Assembly: GCA_015680685.1 (NCBI GenBank)
Contig: MNCI01015670.1
Span: forward strand, 188,486-252,485
From: Gnetum montanum
Taxonomy: Eukaryota > Streptophyta > Gnetopsida > Gnetales > Gnetaceae
Direction: 5' to 3'
Length of the DNA: 64,000 nt
Part shown: positions 24,135 through 35,200 of the stretch, one piece after another
How positions within the stretch are numbered: the stretch's first letter is position 1
Layout: every line of letters begins with the position of its first letter
Program-made: the position numbers and the translations under genes
The notes under the pieces: model-generated
Databases searched by the model: none
The model's input: the letters and a program-made list of their open reading frames with translations, nothing else
What the model was told of the DNA's origin: nothing

Positions 24135-25241
24135 CATCCAATAATCTTAAGCATGAAATATTTATTTTTATCTAGCAAATAGTTGATATTATGAGTGAAG
24201 CGATGATCTTTGTTTTGGGGTATCTATGCTTTTGATTAAGTTATCCATTGAATATTTTGCTTTGAGATGCATATTAGCCATGATAAGAGTGGTGCTTTTG
24301 ATAATTTGCTTTCAGAATTTGACATGGTTGGTTTCATGTTTTAGATTGCTATATGCTCATTTACAAAGATGAAAATCCATACTAATTACTTATTTTGAAG
24401 ATAGGTTACTTGCTCCTCAACGTTCACACTTCAATTCAAGCTTAAATATTGGTTGAAAAACTTGGATCAGTTCTTGATATATGTGAGGAACCACTTGTTG
24501 CTTTCTTATATGTGTGATACTTGATGGAAAATCTATTTCTACATGCTCTATCTTTAATATTTTTTATTTACTTACTATTTTTACATGATCATATTTACAT
24601 TAGGAGAGAATTTTAGGAAGTGTATGAATGTATATTTATTAACATGTTTTAGTTTTGCTCAATGGTTTTGGATGTTGCATTGACTTGCACAAACATTAGA
24701 GTATGCATGTCTCACTCATAACTTTGACCATTAAAATTGAATGTTGACGGTTCTTATTGAATTAATTGGATCTCCTTGTTTTGACCTCAAAAGAGAAATT
24801 CTCAATTTCCACTACATTTTGAGCAATAACATAATTACTCTATGGGAGTGTATTCATTTGACATAAATGCTTTTCCATTGTTAAGTTGTATGGATTATTT
24901 GAATTCCAAGAAACTTCCACTACTAATGTCTTATTGTTTTAGAGATAGGTTGCTTAAGTCTTTGCTTCAAGGATGAATTTCACTTGGAAAAATTGTTCTA
25001 CTCTTACTAGTTTTGGGGTACCTATTCATAAACCTAATAAATACATACTACTTATATATTTTTAAGATTATAAGTGATATTTGGCTCTCCATATTATATT
25101 TTTCTTTTATATGTTTTCTATCCAAGTTTATGCACCTTATCCTTTTTTTACTGTTCAAAAAGGGAGAGAGTAGTATGGTTATATTTGTATGATCACTAAT
25201 CCATTTTCTTAAGTTTTGAACATCACTAAAAAGGGGGAGAT
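24135..25241 (+). other. C-beta internal region right of B2, ending in polypurine tract
   Basis: AT-rich, no gene seen. It ends AAAAAGGGGGAGAT (25228-25241), the purine tract that primes plus-strand synthesis, directly before the 3' LTR. Confidence 0.75.
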
Positions 25242-26498
25242 TATGGACCTTTTGGTGTGTTTTGGTATGCTCAAAATGTTAAGTAAAATAGAGAAAAAAT
25301 TTATTTGCATGGTTGTATAATTATTGTTTATAGGACCACGTACATAGGAAACTAAGATGAGCTAAAGAGGATATCAAATGAACTATCCCAATGCTCAAAG
25401 GTGGAGCTCATCCACATGTCTTCAAATGAACATCCAAAGAATGTGGACAAGGACTTGATCTTGAATAGTCAACTTTATCATCATCTAAGCATGCGAAAGG
25501 TCAAGACTATGGACAAGAAACAATGCATTCAAAAGACAAAGGAAGATGAAGAAAGATGTCTTTGGAAAGCAAGAGATGTCTTGGAAGATTTGGGGTAAAC
25601 TAAGAGAAAATCCAGAAAGATGTCTTTAGAAATAGCAAGACATCTTTCCCTAGCCAAATACATCTTTCATGAGGCAAAGACATCTTTATAGAATGTAGAA
25701 CAAATACAAAAATACATCTTCCATTGAGCAAATATGTCTTCCATGATGGAGACTTCAAAAAGACATCTTTCAAGAAACAAAGACGTCTTCCTAGATTTAA
25801 AGCCAAATTTAGAGAGAGAGATCTTAGGCATGAGAAAGATGTCTCCCACAATTTTTAGTGATTTTTAGATAGCCATTGCACAATTTTCAAGAAGGAATTA
25901 ACAACATAGCAACTATAAGAATACTTCATGTGCATTGGAAAGTGTGCAAGCGTTACTGTATTCATTGTACAATTATTTATAATCATTGAATACTTTGTTG
26001 CTCTTCATTGTCTAATCATTTTGGCTTTGTTAAGTGTGTTGTACCTAACTATGCAAGGATCCGAAAATTGAGTTGCAACCATTCCTTGTATTTCTTGTTC
26101 TTATTGCCTTGCGGGGTTCAGTTTCTTGAGCTTGTTGGGACCCTACGGGATTGAGTTGTTGGTGTTGTAGTACAACACTTTGATGCAAAGCTTAAGGTTA
26201 TAAAAGTTATAGAAGCCTTGAAACCACATTTCCAAGCTTGATCAGACCTTGTGGTGTTGAATGATTGGTGCTATGGTACAACACTCCGAAGCAAGGCTTG
26301 ATGACTATATAGGACGTGGACCCTTTAACCATAATTTAAGAGCAAAAAAGTCCAAAGGTGTGCTTGTGATCTACCCTTTGAGCGTGGAGTACCCAATTTT
26401 GGAAATCACATAAATTTGTGTGTGTGCTTTGTTTGTTTAAGTTTTGATTTAGGAAATTTATTCATCCCCCACCACACTTCTAAGTTCAACGATACATA
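25242..26498 (+). repeat. C-beta 3' LTR
   Basis: It starts TATGGACC and ends GATACATA, TGTGGACC and GATCCACA altered mainly by transitions. It aligns along its length to 14491-15759, including the AGATGTCT array at about 25550-25850. Confidence 0.92.
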
Positions 26499-26687
26499 GA
26501 ATGGTAGTAGAGAATCAATCCTATGAGAAGAAGACATTTCATATTGAAAGAAAATATCAGTGTTCTTTTAATATTTTTATTATTATGAATGATTATAACT
26601 TTAAGGTTCATTACAACGATGTTGAATAATTTCACTGAGTCCGAAATAGCGCACATAGCTAACTAAAGTCCTCAACAACAATGCTAA
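26499..26687 (-). pseudogene. B4 gag N-terminus, leader and decayed primer site
   Basis: Between the C-beta LTR and the B4 LTR there are 189 bases, close to the roughly 160 bases between the matching gag point and LTR in B3. A minus-strand ATG lies near 26560. The primer region TTAGCATTGTTGTTGAGG is the tRNA-Asp site with several transitions. Confidence 0.6.
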
Positions 26688-27557
26688 TGATGAGTAGCGA
26701 GTATACCCTACGCCCAACCATATGAACCACTAGTTTTCACTAAGCGATCCTATCAAATTACATAGAATTTAGGTTTCTAAGTACACTAGTTCTAGGAAGT
26801 GATCTAACTATTGCAATCGTTTTCTTCCGAGTTCTACTTGTGAAATGCAAGTGTATGGTTAAGTGTAACTGAGGCATATGATTTTTATCATTTTATATTT
26901 TATGATTTAAGTCACATAAGAACAAGAATAAAGAAATTAAATGCTTATTTAATCTAATAACTGGCTAATACTGAACTAATCCTAGCATAAGCATTTGTTC
27001 CCACTTTCTATACACATCCTAAACACATTATAGCACTATTGGATTATCATGCATTAAGCACTACTGCAATTACCAAGCATTAAACATATACTTGAAGTGT
27101 TCATACTTATGTTTGCTATTAAATCAATATTAATTATTTTATTAAAATTCATTAAAGTAAAGTGCTTGAATAATAAATGCATAAGGAAACATTAATCTAT
27201 GCCAAGTGTTGTAATGTTTGATCAGAAAAGCTTGTCTTTATTGCTATTCACACTAAGGTGCTCTCGTGCATTAGTGCTCGAATAAAGATCCACACACTCT
27301 TTGACTCCTACTATGGGCACTAAGAAAATATTTTAACTTTCAGAAGGAAAAACTACAAGAGCTTCACTACAACTAAGGAAAGACTTCCATAAATGGGACA
27401 AGAGGCACACATTTATAGGTGAAAATATGGTACCACATCGATAGGTACACATCAACATGGCAAACCGTATGTCGATGGGATCACATGGATGAGATCCTAT
27501 CGATAGGGTCACATCAACAACATCCTATTGATGTGGTCCAACAATCACAACTCATCA
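26688..27557 (-). repeat. B4 5' LTR
   Basis: It starts TGATGAGTAGCGAG and ends CAACTCATCA. Instead of GATATC its U3 array uses CGATAGG/CATCGAT-like units (27430-27535). TATA lies at about 27410-27418 (TTTATAGG on plus). Confidence 0.82.
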
Positions 27558-28465
27558 TTACCCTAACTAAAAATGATAGCATTGTGAAAAGGATCCTTAT
27601 GTGGCTTTGATCTTCTAAACAATCTCCAAATCCTAGATACAACTGTAAGTTAACAATGGGATCAATTCAAGATCTAAAACAAGATTTGGAATTATGGCCT
27701 ACCCTTGGTGCTAGTTGACAGTGTAGATCTAGATCTAGCTCTCTTTTCAAACCAACAAAGTCTTCTTCTCTGGCTTTATCTCCCAAATGTTAGCTATGCA
27801 ATTGGTTATTCTCTCATGGAATAGTTTCCAAGGATATACTCTTTCAAGGGTTTGGTCATATTAAACAAAGGGGAGCTCTCATGGATAAAAGCTAAATTAA
27901 ATAGAATTCTAATTCTAAAAAAAATTATTAAATCATTTTTCTCACATGGGTTGGTGCCCAAAGCTAGCCTAATGAACATCTCCTATGAGAAATTTTATAC
28001 CTATGTCTAATCCCGAGTTGGTAGCTATGTCTAAGCCCAAGCTATTAACAAAGTCTAAGGTCAAAAGTATAACTAATGAAAAGGCTAACATTAAGCCCTC
28101 TAAAACATAATCTAAAAAATATATAAAAATGAAATTTTATCAAAAATATAAATTATCCAAACAAAACATACCAAACCAAAGTAATACCCCATGTGCCAAT
28201 GACCTATCTAATGCTTGATAGTTTCTAACTTAAAACTCCAACAAAAGATTAGTGCACATATACTTAATTAAAACCAAAACTCAAAAATGCTGAAAAATAA
28301 AAAAATATTTAAATTATTTAAACATGGAAAAAACATTTAAATAAAATAAGATAAAAAGAAAACAAAAGGAAAACAAATCCTTAAAAAGTTAAAGGTCATT
28401 AAAAAGGACATAGCTAGTCACATAGCTCTAATTACAACAATATATTTGGGGGTATTGGATCTTGA
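27558..28465. other. AT-rich region, no gene seen
   Basis: No LTR ends, long frames or domain motifs are recognised. Stretches at 28080-28380 are strongly A-rich. Confidence 0.6.
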
Positions 28466-28596
28466 AATAATTGGAACTTAGGTACACCCCAAAATTTATA
28501 GACGTTTATAACTCAATGTTAGCCAATAGAATCAAACCTGTGACCTAGGGTTACTAGGCTAAGACCCATCCCACTAGGCTAATGCCTCATTATTAA
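28466..28596 (-). repeat. tRNA-derived SINE-like fragment
   Basis: The minus strand has an A-box TAGCCTAGTGG (28571-28581) and, 32 bases on, a B-box GGTTTGATTC (28529-28538), the spacing of a polymerase III internal promoter. The B-box differs from GGTTCGATTC by one CG-to-TG change. It does not fold as a full tRNA, so a SINE head is more likely than a tRNA gene. The 3' end is not defined. Confidence 0.5.
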
Positions 28597-28939
28597 TCAT
28601 AATAACATAGTCAACATCAAAAAAGAGCTTAAGAAGCATAAACATAGATTAGCAAATAAGATCTAAAGGGTTCAAATCATAAAAATACCAAGGGATAAGG
28701 GGTATTTAAGGCAAATGTGTCACATTGAGGAGAATAGAGGATTGAGAGGTTGATACAAGCATGGTCAATTGCATCAAAGACTTCTTGATACTTCAAGTTT
28801 CAATTGAATGTAGTGGATTTTTTTAAGAAAGTGATAGAGGGTGAAATTAAAGAGTGACATTACATATGAAATGATGAATGCATTGAAGCTAACCATATAA
28901 GATGAACTTTTCTTTAAGACATTTGGGTGGTGGAAGGTC

Positions 28940-29640
28940 TAGGATTGCTTTAACTTTGTTAAGATCCATTGTGATATCGTTGGCTGAAACCAAGAATCCT
29001 AGAATTTTACCTATTTCTATGCCAAAAATGCACTTTTGGGGTTTAAGTAGAGGTTAGATTAATTACATTATATTAAGACTATGTCAAAATCAATGATATG
29101 GTCAATTTCTATGATGGTTTTAATGATTAGATCATGCACATAATCATTGATAATTTTAAATAGCATATCACTAAATATAAATGTCATGACTCATGATTAA
29201 TTTTTATTTGGTTGTAATTTTAAAAAAAATTCATTAAGGAAAGGCATGACCTACCATTATATCTATGAGCTGATCAATGTTGGAAAACAAAATTCATATT
29301 TCAATATTACCTTATTGAGATCATGAAAATCAATGCATATCCTAATGGCTTAGTTTTTCTTAAGCATAACTATTACGTTGGGTACCCAATTTGAGTAGTC
29401 TATGGGGTGTATGAAGCCTAAATTTTAGAGATTGGTGATCTCTTTCTTAATGGCCTAGGCTTAATTAGGATTTATTTTCTTAGGTTTTTGTTCAACTAAC
29501 TTGAAACCCTCCTCAATAATGATGGTGTGTTATACCAAGAATGAGTCAAAGCTTGGCATACCATCGTATCCCCAAGTAAAGGCAATGGAATTTTTCTGCA
29601 ATGTGTCCAAGATGAAATCTCTAAGGGTTTTGGATAAGTT
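28940..29640 (-). pseudogene. Decayed Ty3/gypsy (Tat-like) reverse transcriptase
   Basis: Reading the minus strand from 29630: FTWGYDGMPSFD, then KKINPN, NLGFIHPIDYSNWVPN and IRICIDFHDLNKV. These match block by block the intact-looking reverse transcriptase at 37500-38353 (FAWSYEDMPGLD, IDYSDWVSN, IRICIDF). The catalytic YVDD is read as YVHD near 29125. Many stops and small indels. This is an older, separate insertion with no LTRs found. Confidence 0.8.
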
Positions 29641-30870
29641 TTCCCCCATTTGTAAGATATTTTTCTTATTTTTTGGTTAGTGATAGTTTGTTCAATAAGG
29701 GGATCATTAGTTAATGTTATTTCATGTTCTAAGAAGGAAAGGCTGACATAGGAAATTCAGTCCCCCTCGATGATATGAAGGGATAAGACTAGAGAAACTA
29801 GTGAACTAAGTAGATATAAGTCAATTAAGTGTGGGTTTAGTGGCCTAGTGATTAGGCCATGGGACACACATGGAGAAAGTGGCTCACATAACAAGTCAAT
29901 GATGATGAAGTCCATGACCTATAAGGGAGAAATGTAAGGTCCTTACTACATGAGAGAGGGATCAAAATTTGTAATTTCAAGAATTAAAGTGATCAAAATT
30001 TGGCTAACTTTAATAATTTAACTCATAAAAATTATTATTTTTGATAATTGTTATAGTTAGGATGGAGACTAAGATCAGGTAAGAACAATCAAGGAAAGCT
30101 TTAGGTGGAGCCAAGTTTGAAATGACTTATTTTTGTAATTTTCTTTTGGGGCTTAGTTTAATTTTGGTAGGTGATGTGAAAAATGACTAAGTGCTAAGTA
30201 GGTGACATGGTGATGCTAACATTGGCATGCCTCTATATAGTAATTAAAATTCATCCTTACTAATATGCCTAGAATCTTTCCATGAAGCTTGATTATAAAG
30301 TGGCTCTTCAACAAAGCTCTTTTCTATAAATGCCTTAAAGAAATTAATGGTTATCTCTTGCTCGAAAAATTTATTCTCAAAGCTATGGTGTTGCATTATT
30401 ACATGCATCATGGATGAAGTAAAATAATCACACTTCAATTTACTCCACTCAGTGGCTTGGACATTAGTGGGTTGAATTATTAATGGTAGCTCTATAATAG
30501 TCTACTCACTCTTTGAGAAAGCTTCCAAAAATAACTTGGAAACTAACTATTTTTTTTATAGTCACTATAACATCAGTAACGTTGGCTAATGAGTCATCTA
30601 GTGGTAACTAAAGAAAGCTAATATTCACAATAATTATTTTTTGTTTTTATTTATTTTATTTTTTGGTTTAAACCAATACAAATAACTTTTTAACAACTAA
30701 ACCAAAGCTACATTCCATGATTGAGGGGAGATTATAATTTAATAAAAGCCTTCACAATAGTCATCCATTACTTTTACAATCAATTCAACTAAAATAATAT
30801 CCACTCAACCAAAGCTCATCATAAAATGAGATAAGGGTTCATAGAAAAGACAAGCCTATTGCACCCAACT
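29641..30870. other. No recognisable gene
   Basis: A TGGCCTAGTGATTAGG segment at 29843 resembles a polymerase III A-box, but no B-box follows. Otherwise AT-rich sequence with short random frames. Confidence 0.5.
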
Positions 30871-30879
30871 TGGATTGCA

Positions 30880-31200
30880 TATAAAATTGATGAGAGAATG
30901 AATTTAATTTTTCATCTTTAGCATTTTTATTTTGGATTCAAACAAGGTTGAATAATATCATTGAAAGAAGAGTCCCATAATTTCCTCTTTATGATTTTTT
31001 AAACCTCCTACCAAAATGCCAGATGCTTCTTACTAATGGACATTGATAAAAATAATGATCTAATGATTCTAACAATATTTCACAATGCATACAAAGATCA
31101 TCTATAATTAAATCCTTGTGATGTAATAAAATCTTCACTAGAAGTTAAGCATAGTGAGATTTAGAAATGAAGATCTTATGTTTTAGAATACTAACATCTC
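30880..31200 (-). pseudogene. LINE fragment, reverse-transcriptase zinc-binding region
   Basis: The minus strand reads KILLHHKDLIIDDLCMHC, then E..LDHYFYQCPLVRSIW. The pattern C-x2-C, E, H, C, W is the zf-RVT signature found after the reverse transcriptase in plant L1-type LINEs. Short and broken. Confidence 0.55.
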
Positions 31201-31656
31201 TCCACTATGATTCATGAAGTTTATCCTTATGAGCTAGGGCTAAAGAAGAATAAGCATGTGCAACATTGTATGCACTTGAATCTTCCCCAAAAATATGATC
31301 AATCTTCATCTTATTATTAACTAAAAACTTAATTTAAAATTTTTAAAAATCCCTCCAAATGAAGGATATTTGTTTAATGCTTGTTCTTTTTTGCTCAGAA
31401 AAAAAAGATTCTAAAGAAAAGAAAAAATGTGTTGAGGTTAAAGATATGAAAAATCAAGTTAATTCCAACAATAAGAATTATCAATAAAAAATCCAAAGAA
31501 GACAAAAGCTCTTATGCATATTTTTCCTAGTACTAGAGAAAGTATTAAGTCACTTAGATAGATGCCTCATAAGGTGAATTTTTCCATGTATGAAAAGAAT
31601 GCTAGTGTCAACATGAAGGCTATAGATGATGATGAAGATTTTTGCCATAAGATCAA

Positions 31657-32014
31657 TGATGAGTGATGGAGTAATCCAACACCCAACCATATAAGATACG
31701 AGTGTTCATGTGTAGCCTAATCATAATCTATGGACAATGTAATGTGAATATGGTAGTAATTAGTTAAATTTTGTGATCATTGTCTTCCCACATCAAGCTA
31801 GTATAATCAATGTCTATGGTTTAGCTCTCAATGAGGCATATGATATGTTGATGTTGTAGGGTCATTCTCCTAGCATTAATTATAAAGAGTGAAAATAATT
31901 CTAAGTTTAACTAAAGCAGTAAAGGAATCTAGTCTAGCCTATGCTGATGAGCATCTAGTCCTAACCTTCCATTCATACCTTGGACTTCATGCAACTACTA
32001 CTGGGATTACCAAG
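31657..32014 (-). repeat. B3 3' LTR, left part
   Basis: It begins TGATGAGTGATGGAG and aligns with 58599-58956. It stops at TTACCAAG, where the Tat element entered, and continues at 49332. Confidence 0.93.
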
Positions 32015-33525
32015 TGTAACGACGGAAAATGTCGGTAGCTGGAAGATACCAAACAAAATCCATGTACACAGTTTTAACCACAGATCCGTGCGAGGGCTGT
32101 GCTGGAGAAAACGAATCTACAGTGCCCTGAATGGTCTTGTCGATCAGACAGGGACTTACTTAATCAGTAAATCGATGAAGATTATAGGTGTTTCGTGGAA
32201 CGATCTAATTTGATAAATTGCAAAAGGAGAGGAAAACGATGTAGATAAATTGCAATAATGACAACGTTAACATGACAAAGGGAATCGGATTTAAGAGAAA
32301 TGCGTGACTTCAAGATCTGTACTTTGACCCAAAAAAATGAGTATTTTGTATACAAAGTTATAATGGGAAGACTCTGATTATCTTGTGCGAAACATACATA
32401 AAATAATAAGAAAAATTGTTTAACAAAGAGTGCAGATGGAGTGCAAGGAAGGTCAAGCTCGGATGTCTATCAATCAACTGTGTCTGATCAATAGATCTTG
32501 CCAACCGCACCAGATGATTTCTCGATCTCTGATATATCTTCTTCGCTTTAGGTAATCTCTTGCTCAAAATTGCCAAGGATCACCAATGGGAGAACTGTAC
32601 TTTTTCCAAAAGGTATGATCGCTCCTGCTGCTAATGCTTGAAAAATGTCTCTTGTTTCTGCTCAAGGATGATAACTGCCAAAAGTTGAAGATGCCAGCTG
32701 CCCCTTTTTTCTTCGCCAACTGGAGTATTTATAGGTTCGACAATATGTGGAAAGGGCACAGCCTTGATGACACGTGTCTTGAACCTGCAAAACAACATTG
32801 ACTTGACCATCTTTATGTTGAAACTCGTGATTATGCATAATACGCTCATCCGCCTATTGTGCGTATGAATAATAGATGTGCATCTGGCATTGTCCTAGCT
32901 AATCCTGGGCTACATTATGCTCGTTTGCATTGCGTCACATGCAAGAGCATAACAAAGCATGAAAATAATGGACTCAAGCTATTTTACGCTCATTTACGCC
33001 ACCAAGCGTAGTGAAGCGTAAACAATGATCAACTTGATGATAAATTACGCTGACGTACGCTGCATAGCGTAACGAGCGTAAGGCAATCAATCTGTAAAAA
33101 GAAAGGAGCTGATCTATTGTGCCTCCTTGGACTCTGCCTTTGACCTTTTTTCAAGCTCATTACGCATGCTTTGCGTAAGAGAGCGTAAATTCGACCCTGG
33201 ACAAAAGACTTAGCAGAATATGCGAGAAGTCGCATATTACGCTGCTTAGGCCTTAAGCTTCACCAAATCTGCTAAAGTAAGCTACCTCCTGATGTCAAAC
33301 TATGTTAAGCAGAATTACGCTAAGCGTCATTACGCTATGTTGCGTAATGTAGTGTAAAGATAGAAAGCATAGTAAAATTGAAATATGTAAGGAACTTGGA
33401 GACTTGATGCCGAGCACCATTTCGCCTTGCTTTGCCTTGTTCTACCTTCTGGAATTTTGTCACGAATGTTTGCCTGAATCGTGAATCTTCACCTGAGGCT
33501 GATTCACAATTTCCACAGTGTTTCA
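32015..33525 (-). repeat. Tat element 3' LTR
   Basis: On the minus strand it starts TGAAACACTGTGG and ends CCGTCGTTACA. A TATA box CCTATAAATA lies at 32726-32735. Upstream of it (32830-33360) TTACGC or GCGTAA occurs at least 13 times. It matches 47786-49326; the first 145 bases differ at nine sites, all transitions. Confidence 0.95.
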
Positions 33526-33538
33526 ATGGCCCCTCTTT
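33526..33538 (-). other. Polypurine tract of the Tat element
   Basis: The minus strand reads AAAGAGGGGCCAT directly before the LTR start TGAAACAC. Confidence 0.82.
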
Positions 33539-34680
33539 GTTGACGGTTAGAGGGCTTGCCCAAAAGACGTCGACAAAGAATACAAAACACCGAATAGGTA
33601 AAAGCACCAACAGCATTTATCAATGGTTACTAAAGTGTCTCCCTGTCAATGCAGAGGAGTAGAGATGAAGGAAATGGGAGATAGAATGGTATGGGAGGAA
33701 ACAGGTTCGGGGAAGACTCAAATGAGGTTCAGGGAAGATGCAAATGAGTAGAGATAGCTTTTTCACGCATAAGCACTCAAGCTTTCTCCTGCGATTGCGT
33801 TTGCATGGAGTGAAGGGACTTGCATAGACGAATTGTGTTGCATCTACATGGCCTGGGTGATATGTGTTTCACCCATTTTGCTGACCCCCCCTTTTTTTTT
33901 GCGTCCACAAGGCGAGTTGCGTTACGCCGATTTATGGACTTAATTGTAATGCAGATGCAGAAAGCATTTCACGCTTTTGCGTAAAGGAAGCAGATGGATA
34001 GTTAAAGATAGTGATGAGCGCTAGGATAGAGTTACGAGAAACTTAAGGATGCACCCTTGAGTGGACAGGTTAACTTAAGCAACCATCTCAAAACACTGTC
34101 GGTATTACACCACTCAGATGAACGCCCCTTCGAACGATGTCCTCGTAACAAGTAACCTACAACCAAACAAGAGAACAGAGGGTACCATTGCTCGTGCGAA
34201 TTACTGGTGAGGTTGTTGAAATAAGTACTATTTAAGGCAAGATAAAGTGAACGGACCATGAGGGAGGAACTATAGCACGAGGCTAGAGTCTTCAACATTG
34301 ACTCTCAGCCTAGCATATCGCCGCCAAAGAACATCAGACTCAGCGCACCTGACTGGTTATGTAAAGAACCAGCTAAGTGAATCTGTGAAACCAAAGCCTG
34401 ATAGCGATGATGAACGGAGATCCCCAAAGTCGTAATTGATGAGAACTCCTTTGGGGCTCCGGACGGCGAAACTAACCTCTCAGAGGTACCACCGCTAAAA
34501 TGGGTGCAGTGACGGTATCTCCGTGGGGTCAGTAGTATGCCCTTCAACGCATCCAAGGGATCAGCAGAATGCCGATGAGGTAGTGACGTTGGGACTGTCT
34601 CAGCATCCCACCCCATTTGTCTTGCGGCTACACAGAGATGATTACGCTCGCTTGACTTGCATGATGGCAACTTGTGAGTC
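33539..34680 (-). other. Tat element 3' region, no assigned gene
   Basis: Between the tandem array and the purine tract. An open stretch of 121 codons (34305-34670, minus) shows no known motif and is treated as chance. GCGTAA-type hexamers recur at 33770-33980. Confidence 0.5.
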
Positions 34681-35165
34681 TCAGTTTTAAGTCCTGGTAG
34701 ACTATCGTTGCTGGTTTTAAGTCTCAGCAGACCATGGTCCTAGTTTAAAGTCTGGGCGGACCGAGAAATGCTAGTTTTACTTCGTAGCGGACAGTGGCGA
34801 AGCTGATTTATGGTCTCAACAGATCGTTCTATGGGTGTCAATTTTGTGTCATGACCCAGGGACCAGTCTATGCTGGTTTTACGTCTCAGCAGACGACTAC
34901 TTACCTATGCTAGTTTTGTGTCATGGCGGACAAGCGGTACCAGTTTAGCGTCGTGGCGGACGCGTGTGGGAAATGCCAGTTTTTCGTCTTGGCAGACCTG
35001 TACAACACTGCCAGTCTTACGTCGTAGTGGACGGTTACAACTTCCTAGTTTTACGTCGTGGCAGACGATCAGTGCCAGTTTAGCGTCGTGGCGGACACGT
35101 GAAGGGAGTGCCAGTTTTACGTCGTAGTGGATAGTTGTTGCCAGTTTAGCATCATAGCAGACGAT
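34681..35165. repeat. Tandem array of about 15 units of 29-37 bp downstream of integrase
   Basis: Each unit has a conserved core close to AGTTTTACGTCGTGGCGGAC and a variable tail of 9-18 bases, so unit length varies. Because the units are not a multiple of three, chance frames stay open on both strands. Tat-lineage elements are known for tandem repeats in this 3' region. Confidence 0.88.
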
Positions 35166-35200
35166 TATGGCCATACCTGATGTTCACACTGGAGATGCAA

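Larger units (their letters stand above)
14491..26498 (+). mobile_element. C-beta: non-autonomous copia-type element, hosting B2
   Basis: Its LTRs are 14491-15759 and 25242-26498. The primer site begins at 15762 and the purine tract is at 25228-25241. The interior, after removing B2 (18432-24129), is about 3.8 kb and holds only a gag remnant. The flanks are AAATA on the left and GAATG on the right; these could be one target duplication differing by two transitions, but that is weak. Unlike C-alpha, no accessory gene or internal dyad array is visible. Confidence 0.85.
11053..27557 (-). mobile_element. Family B retroelement B4 (oldest layer), split by C-beta
   Basis: A minus-strand element whose 5' LTR is 26688-27557, with a decayed primer site at its left. 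Its gag start is at about 26499-26640, and gag resumes at 14490 after the C-beta insertion. The protease follows at about 11962-11540. The left part ends abruptly at the B0 LTR end (11052), so B0 probably inserted into B4. Removing C-beta gives spacings between primer site, gag and protease like those of B3. Confidence 0.7.

Noticed and set aside
26494-26503. A clean target duplication for C-beta
   Set aside because: Left flank AAATA and right flank GAATG differ at two of five bases; possible decay, but not countable as evidence.
28466-28596. A functional tRNA gene
   Set aside because: The A- and B-boxes are present but the flanking bases do not pair into an acceptor stem or the other arms.
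29838-29900. Second polymerase III-type element (TGGCCTAGTGATTAGG)
   Set aside because: No B-box follows at a suitable distance.
34305-34670. A 121-codon open frame on the minus strand
   Set aside because: No motif, no matching copy, no start context; it lies in the 3' region of the element. Treated as chance.
34681-35165. Repeat-spacer layout resembling a CRISPR array
   Set aside because: Cores vary between units, tails are 9-18 bases, and it lies inside a plant retrotransposon. It is a degenerate tandem repeat.
34870-35174. Overlapping open frames on both strands through the tandem array
   Set aside because: They arise because repeat units lack stops in several frames; the translations are only the repeat core read over and over.
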